Source: Clavulina sp. PMI_390 (lineage: Eukaryota; Basidiomycota; Agaricomycetes; Cantharellales; Hydnaceae). Taken from it: a stretch of 64,000 nucleotides of DNA. The stretch lies in assembly GCA_015039315.1 (NCBI GenBank), contig WIDE01000006.1:428585-492584 (forward strand), in the 5' to 3' direction. A program made the translations under genes and the position numbers. Of the stretch, positions 1-11,213 are shown piece after piece. The notes beneath the pieces are model-generated. The model worked only from the letters and a program-made list of their open reading frames with translations, was not told the origin of the DNA and did no database searches. Each line of letters begins with the position of its first letter. The first letter of the stretch is position 1.

Positions 1-1088
1 AGCACCGACAAAGCAGGGTAGTGCGAATGGATAGGTCCTCCAGAATGCTGTATCGAATATTCGAGACCAGTGACGCTCTGGGTGCGCAAGGAAGCCTCCT
101 ATGGGAAGTCCAACAATCTGGCCAACTCGATATGAGACCATCAGGCCAACAAACGCTTGATCTTGCGTTGATCTACTCGACAGATGGCTGAGAGTTGGCC
201 AGCCAGACGGTGTGAAAGAAGAATAGCCTCACTTGTCTGTAAGCTCTCCCAACATCACTTTGACGGCTCTATACACATTGGTAAGATATTTCACTTCTCT
301 CAGCTCAACACTTGGGACCTACGCCCAAACTCCTCCCATCCCACCTCCGATACATCTCGAGATAACCAGAGCAATAAACGATCGACTCATGCCGAAGAAA
401 AGGAGAGAGACCCCAAGGCCTGTCATACCAGTCAGGATAACTGGCTTGCGTCCATACCGATCAGTGGCATAGCTGAGTGGGAGAACTTCAGACGATACGA
501 TTGGTGTTTAGGAACAAGACAAAATGACCAACAAAGGAACATAATCAGCGGGCATTCTCAAGTTCTCGAGAGTCCTTGGCGAACTCACTGGTGATGAAAC
601 TAGTGACACTAAATATAGACTCCTGCAAACACGCAAGGTTATTCAATTCATACGGATGCACAGAGATTCATTCGATGCTTACGATGAGGCCAGAGTAGAA
701 TCCAACTTGTTCGGGATCATCGACCACTTGAAGCTCCAGAAGCATCTGGTCTATCGGTGTTTGTAGATAATGCAGCACAGTTAGCAAACTCCAAACGAAG
801 GTTTCTGGGGGCCAACTCCTCCCAGACTTCGTCTGCAAGATTTGCCAACAGGATCTCCAGCTTACTGATAAATGGGAAGACTAGCTCATATGCAAGAGGC
901 TGCACTGCATTCAGCAAGAGCAACACCACAATCGGACGCCAATTACGACTCAGGGGGTCTGACACGCCTTTAGGCGCTGCATTGGCGGCTTCATAGTCAG
1001 ATTGTGCATTGAGATAGTTATTGGTGGAGTGCGCGATTAGTGAAGTGCGTTCCGTCTCATGTGTAGCAGCATTTTCGTCGCGATCCAT
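1..1088 (-). CDS. MFS transporter, DHA1 type, tandem copy 1 (3' end outside window)
   Basis: This is the 5' part of a 12-TM major facilitator; the gene runs off the left edge. The start ATG is at 1086-1088. The cytosolic N-terminus carries an ERTSLI motif and leads into TM1, which ends LVFPFIS. The TM2-3 loop, read on the complement near 340-520, contains DRYGRKPVIL, the MFS motif A, followed by a glycine-rich CIGGGMGGVW. The last visible exon includes LAHPERHW and a TM ending CFVGA. At least three introns can be placed, and the visible reading frame is intact. It is the closest relative in the window of the next gene (1461-3670), to which it is arranged head to tail. The family resembles fungal YCR023C/ZIF-like MFS proteins. 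The substrate cannot be deduced; export of a small organic compound or a metal chelate is possible. Confidence 0.85.
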
Positions 1089-1460
1089 GGAGGGCTCACA
1101 AGGTGATGGATGATGGTCACTAGGGCTTGTACTGAGTCACTCGGCAATGTAGAGCGCCAAGATCTTTCCCAAGCCCGGTCTGTTAGGTCAACCAGATTCA
1201 ACATTGGTAGGCCGGTCTCTCAGGCTTATTTATGCAACAAACATGAGGCAGGGACCAAATAAAACTAGCGCCCAAAACTACAGAGCTACGATGGTCTAAC
1301 AGTTAAAGAACGAAGGTAGTCTGGGGTATGGGTGTGCGCAAAGTACTGCATACGTGCTCAAGAGATCTTCCCGCCCGACGCCTGAGGGCTATATCTCGCT
1401 ACCCTCCAATCAACTTCAGCGATATGAGAGGCCCTGGATTGCGGGGGTCCTGAGCAATGC
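1089..1460. other. Intergenic, between MFS copies 1 and 2
   Basis: This stretch holds the promoter side of copy 1 and the 3' flank of copy 2. I see no ORF with family similarity and no clear regulatory motif. Confidence 0.5.
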
Positions 1461-3670
1461 TTATTCTGAGCCAGCTGGAAGTGGAGTGGTATCAGCTTCC
1501 CTCGCGACCCTGGCGTCCTCTCTCCAGTCATGAGTGGGTTCTTTCAGCATCAAAGACTGAATAGCACCAATAGAAGCTGTTCAAGTAACCCGTAAAATAT
1601 CTGTTAGCACTAATTCATCAGGCCACTGGAGGAGCACGACATACCGATAACCGAAAATATGACCCATTGAAGATAACCGTGCAACAATTGGCGCTCTACA
1701 CAGTAGGCAAAGACGGATGTAGTAAAGGCTGGTGCGAACCCTTGAGGCACTACGAGGGCCATCTGTGTTATACCTGGGAAGATGTGCGATAAATTCAGAA
1801 TCCCTTGTCCTATAGAGCTAACGAGCACCCATACCGTTAAGAGTGGCTAACGCTTCGGCTGAGGGAGCCGCGTTGTTGCTCATAATGCTGATAGCTCTGA
1901 CAATGGATCAACAAGAACGGGTGAAACTCTATTCACGAGGGATCCGCAGATGAGGACTTACGGCCACGAAAGCCCCGCGAGGCTCCAGATGGTGAAAAAT
2001 CCACACATCCAGGCCCAAAAAACAATACCATTCACGTCCATTCCCGCTCGGGCCGCCATACTCAGCAAGGGATAGCACGCACAGCTAATTGGCCACACGA
2101 ACATCGCAATCTTGTACATTCGCACAGCAGATCCCGCACCGACCCATGGATGGGCAGCCAGTGGCCCGTACAGGAACATTATCCCAATCTGGATGAAGGC
2201 GCGAATGGCCAGTGAGGCACCGATCTGAGACTCCGAGAATCCGAGGCCACCTATGGAGATAAAAATGAATTCGAGCGGTTGATGAGGACGAAATCAGGAG
2301 GCTTCATTGCCGTATGGCTGAAGGATCACGTACCTGACTCAATGGGAGTGAACGCAAAAAGGGCGTACACCGTGAACAAGAGCTCGCTCGAGAGGCAACC
2401 AAGAAAGTTGGACAGGAGCAAGGCAATAATGTCCCTTGTCATGATCGACCGCCAAGAAGCTTTCTGTGCGGGTTTGGGTTGGACCTCAGGAACTACGTTA
2501 CCGGTTTCGTCAGCATGAACTGTTATCGTCAAAGCCTGCTTCGTTGGACGGTAGAGTGTCTGTGGAGGCCATACAAGTCTCATATTAGCAGCCATGCGGT
2601 TTTGATGTGAAGAAGTGAGGCAAAGTCACCTCGGGCAATAGAATCATTCCACACCACACTGAGAAGAACGCAAAACCTGCGCCGACAAAGCAGGGCAAGG
2701 CGAAGGGATATGTACGCCAGTAAGGTCCGTCAAAAATCCCTGGCCAGTGACGTTCGGGATGCGCCAGGAAGCCGCCGATTGGGAGACCGACAATCTGGCC
2801 CATCCGATAGGAGACCATCAGTCCGATGAACGCTTGGTCTTGCGTTGATCTACCATAAAATAGGTTGGCTCCATACAATTAAAAGTATATAACAGAATTA
2901 CGACTCACTTATCTGTTAGCTCTCCAAGCATCACTTTGACGGCTCTGCAATTGCATCGATGAGACTGGACATTTGCTTGTTTACTTTAGAGAAACCTACG
3001 CCCATACCCCGCCCGTACCACCTCCGATACACCTTGAAATAATCAATGCAAGGAAGGACCGGCTCATCCCAAAGAACAAAAGTGAGATGCCAAGGCCAGT
3101 TATGCCGAGGAGAATCACTGGCTTGCGACCATATCGATCTGCCGCAAAACTCAGCGGGAGAACTTGAAATGAACAGTTGAGAATAGGAGCCCAATCTATG
3201 GAGAGATCGAAACGCGTACTGGTTATAAAGCTACAGACGCTGAAGATAGATTCCTATGAACAAGTTATGAGACACTGTGGCTGCCAGTGGTCACTAATGA
3301 TTTGCTTACAATGAGGCCCGAGTAGAATCCGACTTGCTCTGGGTCTTCGACGACGTGGAGCTCAACAAGCATCTGGTCTTTAGATCATAAAGTTTTCAAC
3401 CCCGAGAATACGTTGTAAAATTCAGTTGGCCTCGAGGAGCAGAATCTTACTTATGAACGGGAACACGAGCTCATACGCAAGAGGTTGCACGGCATTGAGT
3501 AAAAGCAGAACGACGATCGGGCGCCAGTTGCGAGGCAAAGCAGTCGAGTCAGAGAGCTTTTTTGTTGGCGTTGGCAATGACCCTGAGGTCGACTGTGACT
3601 CGACAGCACCATGCTCAATGAGGGGCGTACGTTCCGTATCGTGGGCGTCGAGCGATTCGGCGTGAGCCAT
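1461..3670 (-). CDS. MFS transporter, DHA1 type, tandem copy 2
   Basis: This is a complete multi-exon gene from ATG 3668-3670 to TAA 1461-1463. The N-terminus (ERTPLIEH) is followed by TM1 ending LVFPFIS. Splicing to the next exon restores INQMLVEL. Then come motif A (ADRYGRKPVIL, about 3120-3160), GGGTGGVWA, and IVGLPIGGFLAHPERHW. A hydrophilic central loop (about 2440-2580) contains HADETGNVVPEV. The C-terminal TMs include SIGAIQSLMLKEP, and the protein ends PLPAGSE. Length and topology fit a complete 12-TM MFS of roughly 500 residues. It sits head to tail between two paralogues, which suggests local duplication. The substrate is unknown. Family-level confidence is high, while individual splice sites are inferred from codon phase. 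Confidence 0.88.
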
Positions 3671-4013
3671 GATGAACGAACCTCTGGATGGGCGAGGATG
3701 GAGGGAAAAGCAGAGTCTCAGGATCTGCCGACCTCTTGCGTGGCCACGAACTCTCGGCCTCAGCTCTCCTGCTTCAACCGACTGAATAAAAATATGTGGC
3801 TATACGATAACGGCGATCAGACATTGCTTGCATTCCCAGGCACGGCGATCGCTTAGATGGCTGTCGAACCGGTCCTTGTCATCCCTGGTCTAATACAGTA
3901 GGTGGTGCCACCGATGTCAACAACAATACTCTAAACTCAACACAGCGTATTGTCTGCATGAAAAGATCTCTTACTCCCCTCACCATCTCTTCCCTTTCGG
4001 CCAACTAGATGAC
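3671..4013. other. Intergenic, between MFS copies 2 and 3
   Basis: This is the putative promoter of copy 2 plus the 3' flank of copy 3. No further gene or distinctive motif was seen. Confidence 0.5.
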
Positions 4014-6504
4014 CTACTCCCGTGCACCAGCCTTCTTTGTGCGCGATGATCTCCAATCATGCTCGGGCTCCTTCAACGCCAGTGCTTGAAGTGCTCCCAA
4101 GGTGGCTAGAAGAAATTGAACAGGGTGAGCAAGAGAGCAATCGAGAGGTCGTAGCAAGCATGAAATTTATCTAGCATAAGCTGATCTTTACTTACTGATG
4201 GCACTCATGATGACCCAATGCATGTACCCATTTAGTAGGTTGTGTTCGGTGGAGTACGCGAAAAGAGCGGTGGCGAAAGCGGGCGTGATGGCTTGAGGGA
4301 TCACAATAGTTAGTTGCATCACTCCTATGAAGAGATGCGGGAGTGAGAGGATGGTCGTCGGCCGCAGAGTACTTTGGTGGAGAAGAGCCTACCGTTGACT
4401 GTGGCGAGTGCTTCGGCAGATGGGGTGGCATCGTTGGTCATAACGCTCGATGTGCTATCGCAGAAGAGTGTTAGTCCCGTTCATTATCAGTTCTTGAGGT
4501 TTGGGGCGTCATGAAACAGGCTCACGTCCAGCAGTATCCACCGAATCCCCACACCAAGAAGAAGACCCCCATGATTATTTCAACGGACCACCGCATAACA
4601 AACGTCCCGAGATCCCATTGCATTATCAAGCCAGATGGAACACCGTGCGCCTCCCTCATCCTGGCGACGACGTTCATTAGCGGGTAGAAGCCCAGACTAA
4701 TCGGCCATATCCACATCGCAAGCTTATACAGTCTCACAGCGGAGCCGCGTCCGAACCAGCGATGAGAGTGGAAGTATGGATAGCAGAACGTGATGCCGAT
4801 CTGGACGACCGCACGGATGGAAAGTGTAAGACCGATTTGGGATTCCGAGTACGAGAGGCCACCTACAATGTACCAGCCTCGTTAAGAACGCCAGTGACCA
4901 GGGTTGTGATGGGTAGCTTACCTGACTCAATAGGAGTGAATGCCCATAGCGGATAGATCACGAACATGCACTCGCTCCCAATGCACATCATGAGGTTGGA
5001 CAATAACAACGCGGCAATTGTTTTGTTCTTTAGAACCGACATCATGGAGACCTTTTTTCCACGAGTAGCTGTGGTTGACGATGCTCCCGCAGGGCTAGAG
5101 ACCGGTTCTGGGATGACATTACCACTCTCGTCAGTGTGGACGGCCACCTCTGTCGTGGTGTGGTCTCCTGAGACCAAGCGTGTCTATTCATGGTCAATTT
5201 ATACAACAATCGAGTCAAGTCGAATAAGACTCCATTATCGCATTTTATCAAGGGGAGCAACTTACCTCCTCCAGAAAGAAGGATCCCGCCAAAACGGCTA
5301 GTGCGGCGAAGCCCGCACCTACAAAACAAGGGAGCGCAAAGGGATAGCGCTGCCAGAAATCAGACTCAAAAACACCCCCAGGCCAGTGTCGCTCTGGGTG
5401 GGCAAAGAAACCTCCAATCGGGAGTCCTACGATCTGGCCAATACGATACGAAACCATGAGACCGGCGAAAGCTTGGGCCTGATTCGACCTGCGTATCCAT
5501 TGGCCAAACGGAAGAGACAGAGAGGAGCACATGATGACAAGTTGGTCAGCTCATTGGAAGGTGGTCCAGAAGGAAATTGGATCCCGCATACTTGTCACTA
5601 AGTTCGCCTAACATGATCCTCGCTGTCCTGTAGTTGGGAAGAGAAAGAAGTAAGCATGCCGCTCTAGGATACACCATCTGTTGGGATAGAGAGGGGCGGA
5701 ATATATTCTTCTGGAGAAATTAGAACTTACGCCCATACGCCGCCCGCCCCGCCAGCGATACACCTGGCCAGCACCAGTGCCCAAAACGACCGAGCCATAC
5801 CAAAGCACGCAACACTAAGGGCCATACATGAGATTCCCCATAGGAGAATTGGTTTGCGCCCAAAATGGTCGGAGGCCCACGATACGGGCATAACTGATTG
5901 CAGTTAAATGAATCGATAAGAGTCCGAGCACAAGATGATCGGGATATTGTCAGCATTATGGAAATTGATCAACGACAAGAGCACGAAAGAATTTTTGGGG
6001 AATCCTTTGTGGATGATCAATGACTTACTTGTAAGGAGACTCGTGACGCTAAAGATTGATTCCTAACCATCCCAAAGGGTTGCGCTCGTCATGAGAAACC
6101 ACGCGGCTGCGGATCGAAAATTTTGATAAAGGAAAATGAACCCACTATGAGACCAGAATAGAAGCCAACTTTTTCTGGATCATCGACGACATGAAGCTCA
6201 ACGAGCATTTGATCTTTTTCATTACGAACACGAAGGAAATTTTTTGGGATGGGGAGTCAGATCGGGGCCGTGCGAACCATGAGGGGCTGCACAAAAACGC
6301 ACTGATAAAAGGGAAAACAAGTTCATAGGAAAGGGGTTGCGCTGCGTTTAGTAGAAGGATTGGAATAATCTGGCGCCATGGTAGAGGGGTGTGCTCAGAT
6401 GGTGTCGTGGCGGAGTCGTTCAAGTTCGTTTCATCGTCGGAGATTCGGGAATGTAACAAGGGAGTCCGTTCCGAATCGGGACTCGAGGCATCGTGTTGCG
6501 CCAT
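4014..6504 (-). CDS. MFS transporter, DHA1 type, tandem copy 3
   Basis: This is a complete multi-exon gene from ATG 6502-6504 to TAG 4014-4016. An upstream in-frame extension lacks conservation, so the ATG before AQHDASSPDSERTPLL was chosen because it aligns with the starts of the other two copies. TM1 ends LVFPFI and splices to NQMLVEL. Motif A is SDHFGRKPILL, more diverged than DRYGRKPVIL in copies 1 and 2. IVGLPIGGFFAHPERHW is conserved. The central loop carries HTDESGNVIPEP, and the last exon ends KKAGARE. Its greater divergence suggests that it is the oldest split in the array. It is a predicted 12-TM membrane transporter of unknown substrate. Confidence 0.88.
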
Positions 6505-7111
6505 ATCCTTTTTTGCTAATGTGGAGGAGGCTAGGGCTGAAGCACGCCTGCTGAGATGGCTACGCTGGGGCTGACGTACAGCGAAGCAAGTCAGAAGGTC
6601 GTGAGTCAAGAAGAACCTGTCAAAAACAACATGATTCACCCACTGGATTACCCATCAGTGGCTATGCAGAAAGAGCACCGCCACTGCCCAGATCTCCTAT
6701 CACCGCGTCTCCGAGGCCTCGTTTCTTCGAGTGTATTGCTCATGAAACACACGCTGCAGAAGCTGGAAAAGGAGTGGGATACCCTGTGATGGACTAGACT
6801 TGGGACGATGTCGACGAGCGCGATGTGTCGAACAAATTTTTTCCGCCACTCTGGGCAGGCTGTCAAAATGTTACTCCGCAATATGGATTCTCAGGAAAAT
6901 CTGTCGCACTTAGTATGCGCTGATGACGCGAAACGACCATGATGACTACAACACGAGCAAAACTTGATGACACCAAAACTCATCGTAGGAAGCCTATATA
7001 AACCCTCCCTCCCTCTGGATTTCCAGTCCAATCACAACAACTCTCCCAACTCGTCTTTCCTCTCTTCGCCTTCACCAAAACCTTTCCACTTTCTCCACCA
7101 CCTTCAACTCA
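6505..7111. other. Divergent intergenic region (MFS copy 3 / quinone reductase)
   Basis: This is the shared upstream region of the leftward transporter and the rightward quinone reductase. The only clear element is a TATA box on the + strand, at 6995-7002. Confidence 0.5.
6995..7002 (+). promoter_or_regulatory. TATA box of the quinone oxidoreductase gene
   Basis: TATATAAA lies about 110 bp upstream of the ATG at 7112 and is followed by a pyrimidine-rich leader, as is usual for a well-expressed fungal gene. Confidence 0.6.
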
Positions 7112-8384
7112 ATGGCCCCCAAGATCGCTATCGTTATCTACACCCTGTACGGCCATATTGCCAAGCGTATGTCCTCTCCTCTGCTTGGGTTTCCCTCCAT
7201 CGCCCTCACCCCTGATCTCTTAGTCGCCGAGGCTGAGGCTGCCGCCATCAAGGCTGCTGGTGGCGAAGTCACCATCTTCCAGGTCCCCGAGACTCTCCCT
7301 GAGGAGGTCTTGACCAAGATGCATGCTCCAGCCAAGCCCAGCTACCCTATCATCACCCCTGCTGAGCTCGCCAATTTTGACGGCTTCCTCTTCGGCTTCG
7401 CTACTCGCTACGCTGGTTTACCCGCCCAGATGAAGGTACGCCTTGCTTTCCGACCGCAATGGCGACACCACTCGTCGGACTGTCGATTTTCCACTCGACG
7501 GCAATCGATGATTTTTTCTCTTCCTCTTTTGTTCCGATCCAATTTACGTCCGTCGACTCAACATTACTTCTCCCTTTTTCTCACCTTCACAGAGCTTCTG
7601 GGATGCTACCGGCCAACTCTGGGCGGCTGGCGCCCTCCACGGCAAATATGCCGGCATGTTCGTGTCTACTGGTGGCCTTGGTGGCGGTCAAGAGGCCGCA
7701 TTCTTCGCAGCTCTCTCTACCCTCGTCCACCATGGCCTTATCTTTGTCCCTCTCGGCTATAAGAACGCGTTTTCACAGCTCAGCAATGTAGAGGAGGTCC
7801 ATGGCGGTACGTTATTCTCCGCTAATACCTTGTCCTTACCGCGATCCTCATCGTTCCTCCTGATTTTGCTAGGCTCTCCCTTCGGCGCCGGAACTATTGC
7901 TGGCCCCTCAGGTGCTCGTCAACCAAGCGAGCTTGAGCTCGAAGTCGCCACTGCCCAGGGCAAGAGCTTCTACGAGACCGTCGCCGCTGTTCACAAGTCT
8001 GCGTAAGGGTCCTTCCCTCATATGTCCCCACCGCCCATCCACAGCTAGACTCCCTGTTTTCCCCGTGTGCCATTCTTTCTCCCTATCTCATCCCGCAATC
8101 CTACCTATAAATTGCATTGTAACATTATCATCTCTATTCACTTTACAATAAACAGTCCTGCATCAGAACCAGCCCCTGCTGCCCCCGTGGACAACTCCTC
8201 GCCTGCCTCCACCACCGCCACTGAAAGCTCCCCTGCTCCCACGTCCGCATCAACTACCCCCGCAACAACGACGACGACGACCGCCGCCGCCTCTGCCGCC
8301 AAGTCAGCCTCTGCTCCTGCTGCAAAAGAAGAACAAACCCCGAAGAAGAGAAGCAGACTCTCCAAGTTGTTCGGGAAGAAGTAG
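7112..8384 (+). CDS. NAD(P)H:quinone oxidoreductase, WrbA/Pst2/Lot6-type flavodoxin fold, with extended tail
   Basis: This is a predicted FMN-dependent two-electron quinone reductase, which would detoxify benzoquinones in the cytosol. Exons are 7112-7166, 7224-7435, 7593-7806, 7873-8002 and 8156-8384; all introns are GT-AG and keep frame. Exon 1 encodes [12 protein letters not shown], the phosphate-binding region. Then come [43 protein letters not shown] and PFGAGTIAG, all hallmarks of the WrbA family (fungal allergens Alt a 7/Cla h 7). The core of about 200 residues is followed by about 75 residues rich in Ala, Ser, Thr and Pro that end in a lysine-rich segment, [13 protein letters not shown]. 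Such a tail is absent from bacterial WrbA; fungal Ycp4-like proteins have C-terminal extensions. The zinc dehydrogenase follows on the same strand. Confidence 0.93.
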
Positions 8385-9125
8385 AGGCGCTGTCGAGCTG
8401 TTACCTACGTCCATACCCCGTCGACAGACGATTGATCGACTGATTTATTTTTATTACGACCTTGTCCCCACCAGGAGATTCTGACAGATGATGGTCATCT
8501 CGACTTCGTAATCCGCTGCTCGTAAGCCTGAGTGAGGGAAAAATGAAAAGCTGACTTTCGCGGATCCGACGTCGGAGCCTTAAAAGATGAAATCAGCCGC
8601 AATCATCACGTCAAGCTCAGGAGTGGTGGCTCAAGGGTGTGAAATGACCACGTGATCCTTCTCTCCCCTCAGTTTCCGCTCATGGAGCGCCATCGACTGG
8701 TGGCAAGCATTATCAGCATGACCGTACCTTCTGCCAGAAACGTCTTCGTATTTAACCAAGGGTTGAGGGAAACACAAACTACGGAACCTGAATATGATTC
8801 GCCTCAACTTTTTTTTTTGGCTCAGTTGTCTCAGCCTCTCACTGGTGACCCGTTGTAACGTCGCTCGTTCGTCAAAGAATGTGAGCGCAATGCGAGACAC
8901 TGAAGTTAATTCATTAAAAGGTCCCGAGACCCTTGAGTGAGATCATGGTAACTCCTCGCGTGCAGGCCATGCCGATGAGCTGCGCCGTGGGCTCACTCCA
9001 ATGATGTCAAGACTACAGTCTTCCTGCTCAAGCATTATAAGTCAGAAGGATGATTATGCCGACCCTCAACCCCTTTCCGTCAAGCCAGTTTAGGGCCTGT
9101 TGTCAAACTAGTAATTCTGATAATC
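8385..9125. other. Intergenic
   Basis: This holds the 3' flank of the quinone reductase and the promoter of the alcohol dehydrogenase. It contains a poly-T run near 8809-8818 and one CACGTG E-box at 8649-8654. No further gene was seen. Confidence 0.45.
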
Positions 9126-11003
9126 ATGCAGACCGCTGCGAACTTCGTCCAGGACAAAATCCTAGACCCCGTTGAGGGTATGTCCCCTTATTCACCAGCT
9201 TGTCTCTCGCTATACATTATCAGTGACACCCTCATTTCATCTTGCCTCTAACTACGATGCCTCGCCATCCTAGTCCCAGTCCAAAGCGCATACAAAAATC
9301 GAGGCGATCACCTCACTATGAAAGCCCTCGCCTGGTACGGAACCGATGATGTCCGCATCATTGACGCTCCCGTACCCGACATCACGCAAGACGACGACGT
9401 CATTGTTCAGGTGACGGGGACAACCATCTGTGGAAGCGACTTGCATTTGTACCACGGCGAGATTGTAACGCTTAAGCAGGGGGATATCCTGGGTCACGAG
9501 GTCAGTAGCTCCTTGCTCCATGTGTGTCACATGCAGAGCCGCGTTGACGGTATTGCTGCTCTTGGTGCTATGTAGTTTATGGGGGTCGTGGAAAAGGTTG
9601 GGCCAAGCGTGACAAACCTGAAACCTGGTCAGCGCGTTGTGGCGAGTTTCCAAGTGGCTTGGTGAGTCCCTTTTGGACAATCACTGGGTTTATTCTCGCA
9701 GCTTGCTGAACTGTGATGTTTAGTGGGAAATGTAGATACTGCCAACAAAAGATCTCCTCAATGTGTGAAAATACGAACAACTCATCTCTTCAGAATGCCA
9801 TGTATGGTACTCGGGATGCCGGTTTCTTTGGGTATTCACACTTTACGGGTGGGTTTCCCGGTGGCCAGGTCGGTCTTTCGCGTCAGACTGATGACGATTG
9901 TATCACTGACGCGCGGTGATAGGCCGAATATGTTCGCGTTCCCTACGGGAATGTAAACCTGCTCCCGATCCCCGACAAGGTTCGCAGCTGTATCTATGGC
10001 ACAAGGCGACAACTGATTTGTTTATTATCCAACCAACCTAGCTCGCCGACGAGCAAGTCATCTATTTATCCGATGTCATTCCTACATCGTATCACTGCGT
10101 TGTCGACACAGGGGTCAAAGAAGGCGACACCGTTGCTGTCTGGGTAAGTATGATTGTTCCCCATCGACATCTCCGATGAATGACTCAAATACGTCATATA
10201 CTAGGGTCTTGGCCCTATCGGACAATGTGTCGTTCGTTGGGCTTTCCTCAAAGGAGCTTCCCGTGTTATTGCCATTGACCGTGTCCCTTCGCGACTATCC
10301 TTAGCTCAAAAAGCCGGCGCAGAGCCTCTCGACTTCAGTGACTCCTCTACATCTGACGTTGTTGCTACCCTCCACAAATTGGTTCCTGGTGGTGTTGATG
10401 TTGCCCTTGACTGTGGAACGTTCCATGAACCAAAAGGCTTGCTCCACAAGGCACAAAAAGCAATGATGCTTGAGACTGATGTCCCCGAGACGATCAACGA
10501 GGCGATTATGAGCGTGCGTAAAATGGGTAGGGTTGGTATCATTAGTGCGTATGCTGGATACGCAAATGGGGTGAATGTGGGAGCTTTGATGGAGAAGGGA
10601 GTCAGGCTGATTGGGAATGGGCAAGCACCCGTGCATCTCTATGTGCGTTTCCTCTCCTTTGACAGTTCTGAGACGACTTACACTGACTAACATCATATGC
10701 AATGATCTGAAAAGTGGGAAGAAATCCTCAACGACTATATCATTCCTGGCAAGTTCGACCCCACATTGTGAGTGTTTCTCAACGTCGCTGGCGACTTCCC
10801 GTTACCAAACTCCTACTAACCATTGCAATAGCATGATCACACATCGGGTCGATCTCAACGAGTTCCCCGAGCTTTATGCGGCATTCGACAAGCGTATCGA
10901 CGGCGTTGAGAAAGTCTTCGTACAAACGCGATTCTCAGGGTCTCCCATGCCTGGGTGCCCCAAATTGTCTCGAGTAGAAGATTGGGGTAAGTCGAAGGCG
11001 TAA
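9126..11003 (+). CDS. Zinc-dependent alcohol dehydrogenase, MDR family (formaldehyde/butanediol dehydrogenase-like)
   Basis: This is a predicted cytosolic NAD(P)-dependent oxidoreductase. Nine exons were traced: 9126-9177, 9274-9500, 9576-9661, 9724-9868, 9923-9979, 10042-10143, 10205-10642, 10715-10767 and 10832-11003. The catalytic-zinc motif is CGSDLHLYHGE with GHE; the four structural-zinc cysteines lie in ACGKCRYCQQKISSMC. The Rossmann motif is VWGLGPIGQ, followed by VIAIDRVPSRL. The first exon (MQTAANFVQDKILDPVE) precedes the internal ATG at 9318 (MKALAWYG), which is the usual start in bacterial homologues. I chose the upstream ATG because the splice at 9177/9274 is in frame and has good signals. 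If the internal ATG is used, the protein loses about 30 residues. One donor (GTTCGC at 9980) is weak. Substrate class is inferred from the family only. Confidence 0.92.
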
Positions 11004-11213
11004 ATCACTGCAATGCTGTACTGGACTACGAGCAGATAAATCTTGTCATGAGCTTGGGCAATATACAATTCGCCTTTTATCGCAATATCGTTACAATGTC
11101 ATCGACAATATGAGCATTATCTATAACATGAGATCAACGCCCGCACGAGTAAAAGGGTACCAAAGACATCTAACGATAGTCTTCATGCTTCTAGCACACC
11201 ACGCCGCAATAGC

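Noticed and set aside
7112..11003. Quinone reductase and zinc dehydrogenase as a dedicated catabolic cluster
   Set aside because: Only two adjacent redox genes with separate promoters; no transporter, regulator or ring-cleavage gene belongs to the same strand block, so adjacency may be accidental.
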